Shown piece by piece: positions 53,587 to 61,978 of a stretch of DNA of 64,000 nucleotides; position 1 is the stretch's first letter; each line of letters opens with the position of its first letter. The notes under the pieces are model-generated. The model saw nothing but the letters and a program-made list of their open reading frames with translations, was not told the origin of the DNA and made no database searches. The translations under genes and the position numbers were made by a program. The DNA is taken from positions 1 to 64,000 of the forward strand of contig JAFZWM010000007.1 of assembly GCA_017617315.1 (NCBI GenBank). Direction: 5' to 3'. This stretch comes from Bacteroidaceae bacterium. GTDB taxonomy: Bacteria; Bacteroidota; Bacteroidia; Bacteroidales; Bacteroidaceae.

Positions 53587-53618
53587 TTTGAAAATAGTGT
53601 TAAGGTAGATGTAAACAT

Positions 53619-53739
53619 GGAGGTGCTAAAGGAGTGGTAAGGGAGTTGTAAGGGGATGACAAGGGAATAGCAAGCCGATAGCAAGTAGGTAGTAAGGGGG
53701 TAGCAAGGGGATAGCAAGGGGGTAGCAAGTAGGTAAGTT
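53619..53739. repeat. 11-bp-register tandem array (right array)
   Basis: Eleven units with consensus GGGGRTAGCAA (exact copies of GGGGGTAGCAA at 53696 and 53718). Same family as 320-391 and the reverse complement of 17663-17717. It starts about 30 bp beyond the first codon of the broken MuF_C gene. Confidence 0.93.
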
Positions 53740-53774
53740 CGACTAAGCGTATAATGTTGAGTAAGTTGAAATTT

Positions 53775-53822
53775 TTTTGAATTGACAATTCATAATTGAC
53801 AGCTGACAATTGACAATTCAAA
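53775..53822. repeat. AT-rich TTGACAATT-type intergenic repeat
   Basis: GAATTGACAATTCATAATTG followed by ACAGCTGACAATTGACAATT. Same family as at 17284-17517 and 17836-17946, again next to an 11-bp array. From 53823 to 54273 there is no supported gene, only the 20-bp repeat copy and a terminator-like hairpin. Confidence 0.7.
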
Positions 53823-53897
53823 ATTATAGAAAAAGTAGACTTATTTGCCTTTTGGTAAATACAAAATGGTGGGAAGGAACGTTCATGGTTCGAGATG

Positions 53898-53917
53898 CCT
53901 TCGGGATTCGTTCGGGA
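53898..53917. repeat. 20-bp dispersed repeat, copy 2
   Basis: CCTTCGGGATTCGTTCGGGA is the exact reverse complement of 29075-29094. Confidence 0.7.
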
Positions 53918-53919
53918 CG

Positions 53920-53945
53920 AGCACCTTACCCGAGGGTGCTTTTTA
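53920..53945 (+). terminator. Terminator-like hairpin without an upstream gene
   Basis: AGCACC (53920-53925) pairs with GGTGCT (53935-53940), followed by TTTT. No plus-strand gene lies upstream within 16 kb, so it may end a small transcript or be a relic. Confidence 0.5.
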
Positions 53946-54273
53946 TTGTAATGATCAAGACGTGAATCGGGGCATTTTCCCCGTAGTCATACCAATTTGT
54001 TGTTGCTGAACGAAGGGGGTACAGACCGCAGGCAATAAATGATGTAAAGTGTCAAAAAAAACAACAGACAGTCGGGGCGCTGTGGCGGGTTGTGATTATG
54101 TCCTTAACAGACGAAAGGGTGACGGAAAACTCACACATCGGCAAAATAAAAATGTAAACTCCGTTTTGCAAATGTTTGCAAATGCCGAGTGATATTGAGC
54201 GAAAACCCCATTTTGTACAAAATACAATAAGATTTCACAATCCAAAAAAGATGCTCGTTTAACATATTTTGTG

Positions 54274-54281
54274 TAATTTTG
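54274..54281 (+). promoter_or_regulatory. -7 box TAATTTTG of the nqr operon
   Basis: TAnnTTTG match 45 bp upstream of the nqrA ATG. No clear TTTG at the usual spacing. Confidence 0.5.
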
Positions 54282-54326
54282 TGGCGTTTTAATGATTAAA
54301 ATTAAAAACCATTATCAAATTTATAT

Positions 54327-55679
54327 ATGGCAAATGTGATCAAATTATCTAAGGGCTTAGACTTGAACCTGAAAGGTAAGGCTTCACAACAGGTTATCAA
54401 CGTAAAGGCTGCTGGCAAGTTCGCGCTTGTTCCAGACGACTTTCACGGCATGAAACCTAAAGTGGTAGTCAAGGAGGGTGACAAGGTTAAGGCCGGGGAT
54501 GCCTTGTTTGTTGACAAGAACCATCCTTCAGTGAAGTTTGTCTCTCCAGTTAGCGGTACTGTATCGCTTGTGGAGCGTGGCGAACGTCGAAAGGTGCTGA
54601 GCGTGCAGGTAGAGGCCGACGCTGAGCAGGAGTACACAGACTTCGGCGTGAAGAATGTAGCCGAGATGAATGGCGAAGACGTAAAGGCTTTGCTTCTTGA
54701 GTCAGGTCTGTTCGCATTCTTCAAAAAACGTCCTTACGACATTGTTGCTAACCCAGACGATGCTCCTAAGGGCATTTTTGTTTCTGCGTTCAGCTCTATG
54801 CCTTTGGCAGCCGACTTTACTTATGTTCTTCAGGGACAGGAGGCTGACTTCCAGACTGGTCTGACAGCCCTCTCTAAGATGGCAAAGACTTATCTTGGCA
54901 TCAGCAAGGCTCAGCAGAGCGTTCAGGCTCTGAACTCTGCAAAGGATGTTGAAGTAAACGTGTTCGACGGTCCAAACCCTGCCGGAAACGTAGGCGTGCA
55001 GATTAACCATGTATCACCTATAAATAAAGGTGAAGTTGTGTGGACTTTGGGTGCTGAGGAGGTTATCTTCATTGGCCGCTTGCTCAACACTGGCAAGGTT
55101 GACCTTACTCGTAAGATTGCATTCTGCGGCTCTGAGGCAAAGCAGACTGGCTATGTAAGCATGAAGGTGGGCGAGCAGTTGTCTAACCTTATCGCTACAA
55201 ACACAGCCGTACACAACAGCACACGCATCATCAGCGGTAACGTATTCACAGGTAAGAAGGTGATTGCCGACGGATTCCTTGGCGCACGTTCTACCGAGGT
55301 TACAATCATCCCTGAGGGTAACGACGTTGCTGAGTTGCTTGGCTGGATTATGCCACGCTTCAACGAGTATTCTACAAGCCGTTCATACTGTAGCTGGTTG
55401 TTCGGCAAGAAGGAATATGCTCTTGATGCCCGCGTTAAGGGTGGCGAGCGCCACATGATTATGAGCGGCGAGTACGACAAGGTGTTCCCTATGGATATCT
55501 ACCCAGAGCAGCTTGTCAAGGCTATCATCGCCGGTGATATCGACCGCATGGAGGCTCTTGGCATCTACGAGGTTGCACCTGAAGATTTTGCCGTATGCGA
55601 ATTCGTATGCTCATCTAAGCTTGAGGTACAGCGCATTGTCCGTGAAGGATTGGATATGCTTCGTGCAGAGATGGAGTAA
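54327..55679 (+). CDS. nqrA: Na+-translocating NADH:quinone oxidoreductase subunit A
   Basis: 450 residues, peripheral cytoplasmic subunit without cofactor. Typical NqrA start (VIKLSKGLDLNLKGKASQQV), a biotinyl-like module (VKAGDALFVDKNHPSVKFVS), and a C-terminal part with FGKKEYALDARVKGGERHMI and the closing CEFVCSSKLEVQRIVREGLD. First gene of a complete nqrABCDEF operon, with 26 bp to nqrB. Confidence 0.96.
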   Translation: MANVIKLSKGLDLNLKGKASQQVINVKAAGKFALVPDDFHGMKPKVVVKEGDKVKAGDALFVDKNHPSVKFVSPVSGTVSLVERGERRKVLSVQVEADAEQEYTDFGVKNVAEMNGEDVKALLLESGLFAFFKKRPYDIVANPDDAPKGIFVSAFSSMPLAADFTYVLQGQEADFQTGLTALSKMAKTYLGISKAQQSVQALNSAKDVEVNVFDGPNPAGNVGVQINHVSPINKGEVVWTLGAEEVIFIGRLLNTGKVDLTRKIAFCGSEAKQTGYVSMKVGEQLSNLIATNTAVHNSTRIISGNVFTGKKVIADGFLGARSTEVTIIPEGNDVAELLGWIMPRFNEYSTSRSYCSWLFGKKEYALDARVKGGERHMIMSGEYDKVFPMDIYPEQLVKAIIAGDIDRMEALGIYEVAPEDFAVCEFVCSSKLEVQRIVREGLDMLRAEME

Positions 55680-55705
55680 ATTATAAAATCTAATAAGTTT
55701 AATAA

Positions 55706-56881
55706 ATGAACGCGTTAAGAAATTATCTCGACAAGATAAAGCCTAACTTCGAGGAGGGAGGCAAGCTCCACGCATTCCGTTCTGTTTTCGATGGCTTCGA
55801 AACATTCTTGTTCGTGCCAAACACAACAGCGAAGTGCGGAGTACATGTTCATGATGCCATCGACAGCAAGCGTATCATGAGTTTTGTGGTAATCGCGCTT
55901 ATTCCGGCTCTTTTGTTCGGTATGTACAACGTGGGTTACCAGAATGCAGTTTTGGCGCAGGGTGATTTGACCGACCATGTCGGCATGTTCCTTTTCGGAT
56001 TCCTTGCCGTGCTGCCAAAGATTTTGGTTTCATACATCGTCGGTCTTGGCATTGAGTTCGTCGTAGCTCAGTGGAAGAACGAGGAGATTCAGGAGGGTTA
56101 CCTCGTATCTGGTATGATCATACCTCTTATTATACCTGTAACCACACCTCTTTGGATTATCGCTTTGGCTGTTGCCTTTGCCGTAATCTTTGCAAAGGAG
56201 ATTTTCGGTGGTACTGGTATGAATATTTTCAACGTAGCACTTGTTACTCGTGCATTCTTGTTCTTCTCATATCCGGGTTGCCTTACTGGTGATACCGTAT
56301 GGGTTGCCGACAGCTCAATCTTCGGCTTGGGCTACGATTTGGCTGATGGCGTTACAAGCGCTACTCCTCTCGGCATCGCAGCAGCTAAGGGTGTACAGTC
56401 TGCTTCTCTTACAATGGATTCAATCACAGGTCTTATCCCTGGATGTATCGGTGAGACAAGCGTTATCGCCATTGCACTTGGTGGCATCTTGCTGCTTTGG
56501 ACAGGCGTTGCAAGCTGGAAGACTATGTTCTCTGTGTTTGTAGGTGGTGCGCTTACTGCTATCCTGTTCAACAAGTTCGGTTCTGCCGACAATGCAGTTG
56601 CAATGCTTCCTTGGTATCAGCATCTTACACTTGGCGGTTTCTGCTTCGGTGCTGTGTTCATGGCTACTGACCCTGTAACATCTGCCCGTACCGAGACTGG
56701 CAAATACTTCTACGGATTCTTTATCGGTGTTATCGCCATCGTTGTCCGTGTGCTCAATCCGGGTTATCCAGAAGGTATGATGCTTGCAATCCTGTTCATG
56801 AACGTATTTGCTGCTCTTATCGACTACTATGTAGTTCAGAGCAACATCAACATGCGTGCTAACAGAGCTAAGCTAAAATAA
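55706..56881 (+). CDS. nqrB: Na+-NQR subunit B (covalent FMN and riboflavin-binding membrane subunit)
   Basis: 391 residues with about ten transmembrane segments from residue 55 on. The flavinylation motif DGVTSAT (214-220) places the FMN-bearing threonine at Thr220. It forms the Na+ path with NqrD and NqrE. FMN attachment requires ApbE, encoded at 23118-24131. Gap of 23 bp to nqrC. Confidence 0.96.
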   Translation: MNALRNYLDKIKPNFEEGGKLHAFRSVFDGFETFLFVPNTTAKCGVHVHDAIDSKRIMSFVVIALIPALLFGMYNVGYQNAVLAQGDLTDHVGMFLFGFLAVLPKILVSYIVGLGIEFVVAQWKNEEIQEGYLVSGMIIPLIIPVTTPLWIIALAVAFAVIFAKEIFGGTGMNIFNVALVTRAFLFFSYPGCLTGDTVWVADSSIFGLGYDLADGVTSATPLGIAAAKGVQSASLTMDSITGLIPGCIGETSVIAIALGGILLLWTGVASWKTMFSVFVGGALTAILFNKFGSADNAVAMLPWYQHLTLGGFCFGAVFMATDPVTSARTETGKYFYGFFIGVIAIVVRVLNPGYPEGMMLAILFMNVFAALIDYYVVQSNINMRANRAKLK

Positions 56882-56904
56882 TAACAACTAAATAACTGAA
56901 AGAT

Positions 56905-57609
56905 ATGAATACAAGTAGTAATACATATACTGTTGTCTATGCTTCGGTAATGGTTGTTATCGTTGCTTTCCTTTTGGCTTTCACTTCAACCGTATTGAAG
57001 CCAAAGTCAGACTATAACGAGAAGGTAGACAAACAGAAGCAGATTCTTGCTTCGCTTAACATACGCGACATCGACAACGAGGGTGTCGAGGCTAAGTTTA
57101 AGGAAGTCGTTGTTGCCGATATGGTTATCGATACTCTTGGTAACGTAAAGGCTGAGAAGGGCGGCTTCGACATTAAGAAGAAGGACATCAATCCTGAGAA
57201 CCTGCCAGTTTACATGTGCAAGGTAAACGGCGTAGACAAGATTGTTGTGCCTGTTGTAGGTAAAGGTCTTTGGGGCGGTATCTGGGGCTATGTAGCCGTT
57301 GAGACCGACAAGATGGGAACTGTTTACGGTGCATACTTCTCACACGAGAGCGAGACTGCCGGTCTTGGTGCAATCATCGCAGAGTATGAGGGCTTCCAGA
57401 AGCAGTTTGCCGGCAAGACTATCTACAACGAAAGCGGTGATGCCATCGCTCTTAGTGTATTGAAGAAGGGTAAGAATGTTGACGGCGTAGGCGTAAACAA
57501 CCGTTGCGATGCCGTTACAGGTGCTACTCTTACTTCTAACGGTGTGAACGACATGCTTCACGACAGCTTGAAGAAGTACATGAAGTTCTTGAAAAATAAC
57601 GCTAAATAA
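56905..57609 (+). CDS. nqrC: Na+-NQR subunit C (covalent FMN)
   Basis: 234 residues: one N-terminal transmembrane helix (about 8-30) and a periplasmic FMN-binding domain with ESETAGLGAIIAEYEGF and CDAVTGATLTSNGV; the acceptor is Thr208 in VTGAT. It is the second ApbE client of the complex. Confidence 0.96.
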   Translation: MNTSSNTYTVVYASVMVVIVAFLLAFTSTVLKPKSDYNEKVDKQKQILASLNIRDIDNEGVEAKFKEVVVADMVIDTLGNVKAEKGGFDIKKKDINPENLPVYMCKVNGVDKIVVPVVGKGLWGGIWGYVAVETDKMGTVYGAYFSHESETAGLGAIIAEYEGFQKQFAGKTIYNESGDAIALSVLKKGKNVDGVGVNNRCDAVTGATLTSNGVNDMLHDSLKKYMKFLKNNAK

Positions 57610-57611
57610 TC

Positions 57612-57616
57612 GGAGG
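57612..57616 (+). promoter_or_regulatory. Shine-Dalgarno GGAGG before nqrD
   Basis: A perfect GGAGG lies 7 bp upstream of the nqrD ATG. Such sites are rare in Bacteroidota and I noticed no equally good one for the neighbouring genes. Confidence 0.6.
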
Positions 57617-57623
57617 ACAGAAT

Positions 57624-58250
57624 ATGGGTAAATTATTTTCTAAGGAGAATCAGGAAGTATTCTCAAATCCGCTTAACCTGAACAACCCTGTCGTAGTGCA
57701 GGTATTGGGTATCTGTTCAGCTCTTGCTGTAACATCACAGTTGAAGCCAGCCATCGTAATGGGCTTGTCTGTAACTGTCATTACAGCCTTCTCTAACCTT
57801 ATCATCTCGCTCATCCGCAAGACTATTCCAAACCGTATCCGTATCATCGTGCAGTTGGTTGTGGTTGCTGCCTTGGTTACAATCGTGAGCATGATTCTGA
57901 AGGCTTATGTGTATGATGTCAGCGTAATGCTGTCTGTTTATGTAGGTCTTATCATTACAAACTGTATCCTGATGGGACGTCTTGAGGCTTTTGCCATGCA
58001 GAACGGTCCTTGGGAGAGTTTCCTTGACGGTATAGGTAACGGTATCGGCTATGCCATTATTCTTGTTGTCGTAGGCTTTGCACGCGAGCTTCTCGGTGCT
58101 GGCTCAATTCTTGGCTTCAAGGTGTTGCCACAGGCTGTTTACGACCTTGGCTATATGGACAACGGTATGATGACAATGCCAGCCATGGCGCTTATCCTTC
58201 TTGGTTGCGTTATCTGGGCTCACCGTGCATACAACGAGGAGAAAAAATAA
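57624..58250 (+). CDS. nqrD: Na+-NQR subunit D
   Basis: 208-residue integral membrane subunit with six helices, including the conserved YVGLIITNCILMGRLEAFAM loop-helix, symmetry mate of NqrE. A conserved Cys in the inverted repeat (TNCIL) is expected to bind an Fe-S centre between NqrD and NqrE. Gap of 30 bp to nqrE. Confidence 0.95.
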   Translation: MGKLFSKENQEVFSNPLNLNNPVVVQVLGICSALAVTSQLKPAIVMGLSVTVITAFSNLIISLIRKTIPNRIRIIVQLVVVAALVTIVSMILKAYVYDVSVMLSVYVGLIITNCILMGRLEAFAMQNGPWESFLDGIGNGIGYAIILVVVGFARELLGAGSILGFKVLPQAVYDLGYMDNGMMTMPAMALILLGCVIWAHRAYNEEKK

Positions 58251-58280
58251 TACATACTTAACAAAAAAGACAGAAACATT

Positions 58281-58925
58281 ATGGAACATTTCTTTAGTTT
58301 GTTCGTCCGCTCAATCTTTGTGGACAATATGATTTTCTCTTTCTTCTTGGGTATGTGTTCATATTTGGCAGTATCTAAGACTGTAAAGACTGCGGTAGGA
58401 CTTGGTATAGCCGTTACATTCGTGCTACTTATCACTGTTCCTGTCGACTATTTGCTGCAAACTCAGGTTCTTGATGAGAATGGTGCTTTGAATCAGGCTC
58501 TTCTGGGTGGTCAGGATCTTACATTCCTTGCGTTCATTCTCTTCATTGCGGTTATTGCAGGTATCGTGCAGCTTGTAGAGATGGTGGTTGAGCGTTTCTC
58601 TCCATCACTGTACGCTTCACTTGGTATCTTCCTTCCGCTGATTGCCGTAAACTGTGCAATCATGGGTGCCAGCCTCTTCATGCAGCAGAGAATACTTATG
58701 GACCCAGCTACTGAGACAAAGGCTATCGGTTGCATTGCCGATTCTTTGGCTTACGCTCTTGGTTCTGGTATTGGCTGGCTGCTTGCTATCGTAGGCTTGG
58801 CTGCAATTCGCGAGAAAATGGCATATACAGATGTGCCAAAGCCACTTCAGGGATTGGGTATCACCTTCATCACTGTAGGCTTGATGGCTATGGCATTCAT
58901 GTGCTTGTCTGGTTTGGATTTATAA
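58281..58925 (+). CDS. nqrE: Na+-NQR subunit E
   Basis: 214-residue six-helix membrane subunit, homologous to Nqr[21 protein letters not shown] and [20 protein letters not shown], each with the Cys expected at the NqrD/NqrE iron site. It ends 19 bp before nqrF. Confidence 0.95.
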   Translation: MEHFFSLFVRSIFVDNMIFSFFLGMCSYLAVSKTVKTAVGLGIAVTFVLLITVPVDYLLQTQVLDENGALNQALLGGQDLTFLAFILFIAVIAGIVQLVEMVVERFSPSLYASLGIFLPLIAVNCAIMGASLFMQQRILMDPATETKAIGCIADSLAYALGSGIGWLLAIVGLAAIREKMAYTDVPKPLQGLGITFITVGLMAMAFMCLSGLDL

Positions 58926-58944
58926 TATAATAAGGAATAAAACG

Positions 58945-60222
58945 ATGGGTAATTTTATATTGGCAAGCATTGGAGTATTCCTTGTGATTATTCTTCTGCT
59001 GGTGGTAATCCTGCTTGTTGCAAAGACTTATCTTTCTCCAAGCGGTAATGTGAACATAACAATTAATGGCAAGGACAAGTTTGAGGTAGGACAGGGCGCA
59101 AGCCTTCTGAGCACTCTTGCTGAAAAGGGCGTTTATCTGCCTTCTGCCTGCGGTGGTAAGGGTTCTTGCGGTCAGTGTAAGTGTCAGGTAGTTTCTGGCG
59201 GCGGTGAGATTCTTGATTCTGAAAAGGGTCATTTCACTCGCAAGCAGATTAAGGAGGGCTACCGTCTTGGCTGTCAGTGCAAGGTTAAGAGCGACCTCGA
59301 GATTAAGGTTCCAGACTCAGTAATGGGTGTTAAGGAATGGGAGTGCGAGGTTATCAGTAACCGCAACGTTGCTACATTCATCAAGGAGTACAAGGTTAAG
59401 CTTCCTGCTGGTGAGCACATGGACTTCGAGCCAGGTTCTTATGCACAGATTAAGATTCCTGCATTCGAGATTGACTACAAGGATTTCGACCGCGATCTTA
59501 TCGGCGACCTTTACGTTCCTGCATGGGAGAAGTTCGGTTTGTTCAAGCTTCACTGCTCAAACCCAACTCCTACAATCCGTGCTTACTCTATGGCTAACTA
59601 TCCTGACGAGGGTGATATCATTACGCTTACCGTGCGTATCGCTACTCCTCCGTTCAAGCCAAAAGACCAGTGTCCTAACGGTCCTGAGTTCATGGATGTA
59701 AATCCGGGTATCGCTTCATCATACATCTTCTCACTCAAGCCGGGCGACAAGGTTATTATGAGTGGTCCTTACGGAGAGTTCCGTCCACAGTACGGCACAG
59801 GTCGTGAGATGATTTGGGTCGGCGGTGGTGCAGGTATGGCTCCTCTTCGTGCTCAGATTATGCACATGCTCAAGACTCTGAAGACTACAGACCGTGAGAT
59901 GCACTACTTCTACGGAGCTCGTGCTATCGACGAGGTATTCTTCCTTGACGACTTCCTTGAGCTTGAGAAGGAATTCCCTAACTTCCACATGCACTTGGCT
60001 CTCGACCGTCCAGATCCTAAGGCAGACAGCCTTGGCATCAAGTACACTCCGGGATTCATTGCACCAGTTATGGGCGACACATATCTGAAGCAGCATGAGG
60101 CTCCAGAAGACATTGAGTACTACCTCTGCGGACCTCCAATGATGGCTAAGACTGTGCTCGATCTTCTTCACAGCCTTGGCGTAGAGGACAACATGATTCG
60201 CTTCGATAACTTCGGCGGATAA
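58945..60222 (+). CDS. nqrF: Na+-NQR subunit F (NADH dehydrogenase, 2Fe-2S and FAD)
   Basis: 425 residues: an N-terminal membrane helix (about 5-27), a ferredoxin-like domain with Cys69, Cys75 and Cys78 in ACGGKGSCGQC and a fourth ligand near 110-112 (LGCQC), then a ferredoxin-reductase module with the FAD motif RAYSMANYP and the NADH loop GGGAGMAPLRAQ, ending YLCGPPMMAKTV. It is the electron entry point of the complex and the last gene of the operon. Confidence 0.96.
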   Translation: MGNFILASIGVFLVIILLLVVILLVAKTYLSPSGNVNITINGKDKFEVGQGASLLSTLAEKGVYLPSACGGKGSCGQCKCQVVSGGGEILDSEKGHFTRKQIKEGYRLGCQCKVKSDLEIKVPDSVMGVKEWECEVISNRNVATFIKEYKVKLPAGEHMDFEPGSYAQIKIPAFEIDYKDFDRDLIGDLYVPAWEKFGLFKLHCSNPTPTIRAYSMANYPDEGDIITLTVRIATPPFKPKDQCPNGPEFMDVNPGIASSYIFSLKPGDKVIMSGPYGEFRPQYGTGREMIWVGGGAGMAPLRAQIMHMLKTLKTTDREMHYFYGARAIDEVFFLDDFLELEKEFPNFHMHLALDRPDPKADSLGIKYTPGFIAPVMGDTYLKQHEAPEDIEYYLCGPPMMAKTVLDLLHSLGVEDNMIRFDNFGG

Positions 60223-60243
60223 AATCCGAAACGTAACGATAAC

Positions 60244-60287
60244 AAAGAACCATTCTTCATCAATTTTGAAGGATGGTTCTTTTTTTT
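60244..60287 (+). terminator. Terminator of the nqr operon
   Basis: AAAGAACCAT pairs exactly with ATGGTTCTTT, with an inner CTTC/GAAG extension, followed by a long T run. Confidence 0.88.
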
Positions 60288-60338
60288 GTATGTTTACATT
60301 TTTGTCAAAACTCTAATCGAATATCGCAGAAATTTATG

Positions 60339-60346
60339 TAATTTTG
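60339..60346 (+). promoter_or_regulatory. -7 box TAATTTTG of the polysaccharide locus
   Basis: Exact TAnnTTTG match, with the first ATG of the antiterminator gene only 6 bp further, so the message is nearly leaderless at this end. Confidence 0.5.
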
Positions 60347-60352
60347 CGACCA

Positions 60353-61234
60353 ATGGAAAGAAAAGACTGCTGTTCGGACAGCACAAAAGTGTGGTATGTG
60401 CTCAAGTCTCCTTATCTGAGCGTGTCCATACGAAAGGAATTGGATGAAAAGGGATTCGAGTATTTTCTTCCGACAACCTTCACAATGGTCGGGAGGGAAG
60501 GGCATAAGGTGCGTGTTGAACGTTCGCTTGTGCTCAACATGGTATTTGTGGCAACCGACAACTACGACGACCTTAGAAAGTGGGTGATGAACAACACGGC
60601 ATACCGACTGATGATTATGCATCAGCGTCGGTCGGCTCTCGATTCTTTGTCCAATCCAACTCCCATCCGCATTCGCGATGCCGAGATGCAGATGTTCCGC
60701 AAGGCGATAAGCTTCTATCGCGACGGCGAGATTCCTTATGTCAAGCCCGAGGAAGTTAATCTTGAGGCCGGCGACGAGGTCAGAATCATCGGCGGAGCGT
60801 TCGATGGGGTAGAAGGCATCCTTCTCTCTCAGCAAGGCAAGGAAGGCGGAAAGGTCATCGTCTCGCTTAGCAAGATTCTCGCCGTCCAGACTCTGAACAT
60901 TCAGCCCGAATATCTTCAGATTATACGTTTCGGCAACAACAGGCATCTTTACAAGGTTGTCGAACTCTATACTCCGCGCCTCAGAAATGCCGTGAGAGAA
61001 AAGCAGGAGGGCACTCTGAAGAACGATTCTTTCGCGCGCGTGTTTGTAAACCGCTATTCGATGCTTGAGTGCGGCACTCCAAATTCGCAGATAAAGATAG
61101 ACGCGCTGATGTATGCCAGCTACAAGCTGATTGGCGAGGAGGAAAAGGCGGCAGAAGTGCTCGGAAAGATAAATTCAATCAAAGAAAAAATAAAATCAAA
61201 AAGTACGTTCGACTTTCTAAATGAATGGTTATGA
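60353..61234 (+). CDS. upxY: UpxY-family NusG-like transcription antiterminator
   Basis: 293 residues. N-terminal NGN domain (about 10-105) starting KVWYVLKSPYLSVSIRKELD, then a KOW-type stretch (about 135-180: VNLEAGDEVRIIGGAFDGVE and GILLSQQGKEGGKVIVSLSK). A helical extension follows to the C-terminus. Bacteroides UpxY proteins sit first in capsule operons and let RNA polymerase read through the leader. A small UpxZ-type anti-antiterminator gene normally follows; none is present. The start at 60353 follows the promoter box; an in-frame codon at 60344 would lie inside it. Confidence 0.82.
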   Translation: MERKDCCSDSTKVWYVLKSPYLSVSIRKELDEKGFEYFLPTTFTMVGREGHKVRVERSLVLNMVFVATDNYDDLRKWVMNNTAYRLMIMHQRRSALDSLSNPTPIRIRDAEMQMFRKAISFYRDGEIPYVKPEEVNLEAGDEVRIIGGAFDGVEGILLSQQGKEGGKVIVSLSKILAVQTLNIQPEYLQIIRFGNNRHLYKVVELYTPRLRNAVREKQEGTLKNDSFARVFVNRYSMLECGTPNSQIKIDALMYASYKLIGEEEKAAEVLGKINSIKEKIKSKSTFDFLNEWL

Positions 61235-61965
61235 AGAATGTGGCTGTAATCTTTGCAGGCGGCTCTGGTAAGAGAATGAACACCGTGAGCCGGCCAAAAC
61301 AGTTCCTCGAACTGAACGGCAAGCCTGTCATCATATATACTCTCGAATTGTTCGACAATCATCCCGAGATAGATGCAATTTGCGTGTCGTGCATCGAGTC
61401 GTGGATTCCTTTCCTCGAGAAAATGCTCCGCAAGTTCGAGATAAACAATGTCGTGGAGATTGTTCCTGGCGGTAACAGCGGTCAGGACTCAATCTACAAC
61501 GGATTGTGCGCCGCCGAGCGATGGGCTCAGAAGAACGCTCCGTCCGAAGAGACTGCCGTGCTGATTCACGACGGTGTGCGGCCTCTCATCACCGAGCAGA
61601 CGATAACCGACAATATCAACATGGTTCGCGAGCGTGGAAACTGCATAACCTGCGTTCCTGCAACCGAGACATTCGTGGTAACAAAGCCCGACGGCGGCAT
61701 GGAGATTCCAGAACGTGCCAACTCGCTTGTAGCCCGTGCTCCGCAGAGTTTCATGCTGGCGGATATCCTTGCAGCTCATCGCGAGGCAATAAAGGAGCAG
61801 AAGCACGATTACATCGACTCTTGCACCCTTATGAGTCATGCCGGCTATAAGATGAACACAATCATAGGCCCGATGGAGAACATAAAAATCACTACGCCGA
61901 CAGATTTCTTCATCTTCAGGGCGATGGTTCAGGTTCATGAGAATCAGCAGATTTTTGGTTTTTAA
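61231..61965 (+). CDS. IspD/TarI-family cytidylyltransferase
   Basis: 244 residues when started at the ATG that overlaps the upstream stop codon (ATGA at 61231-61234); another ATG two codons earlier is possible. Nucleotidyltransferase signature VIFAGGSGKRMNTVSRPKQF (about 5-24), then GQDSIYNGL, VLIHDGVRPLI and MENIKITTPTDFFI near the end. The same fold makes CDP-methylerythritol (isoprenoid synthesis) or CDP-ribitol (polymer synthesis). Location in a surface polysaccharide locus and PKQFLELNGKP style favour a TarI-like CDP-polyol role; this is inference. Confidence 0.75.
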   Translation: MKNVAVIFAGGSGKRMNTVSRPKQFLELNGKPVIIYTLELFDNHPEIDAICVSCIESWIPFLEKMLRKFEINNVVEIVPGGNSGQDSIYNGLCAAERWAQKNAPSEETAVLIHDGVRPLITEQTITDNINMVRERGNCITCVPATETFVVTKPDGGMEIPERANSLVARAPQSFMLADILAAHREAIKEQKHDYIDSCTLMSHAGYKMNTIIGPMENIKITTPTDFFIFRAMVQVHENQQIFGF

Positions 61966-61978
61966 AGTGTTGGAATCT

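Noticed and set aside
53950..54200. Attachment site or mobile-element end upstream of nqrA
   Set aside because: The stretch has a small CGGGG/CCCCG hairpin and odd composition but no direct repeat, integrase or insertion-sequence signature.
60344..60352. Start of upxY three codons upstream
   Set aside because: It would begin inside the TAATTTTG promoter box, so the transcript could not contain it.
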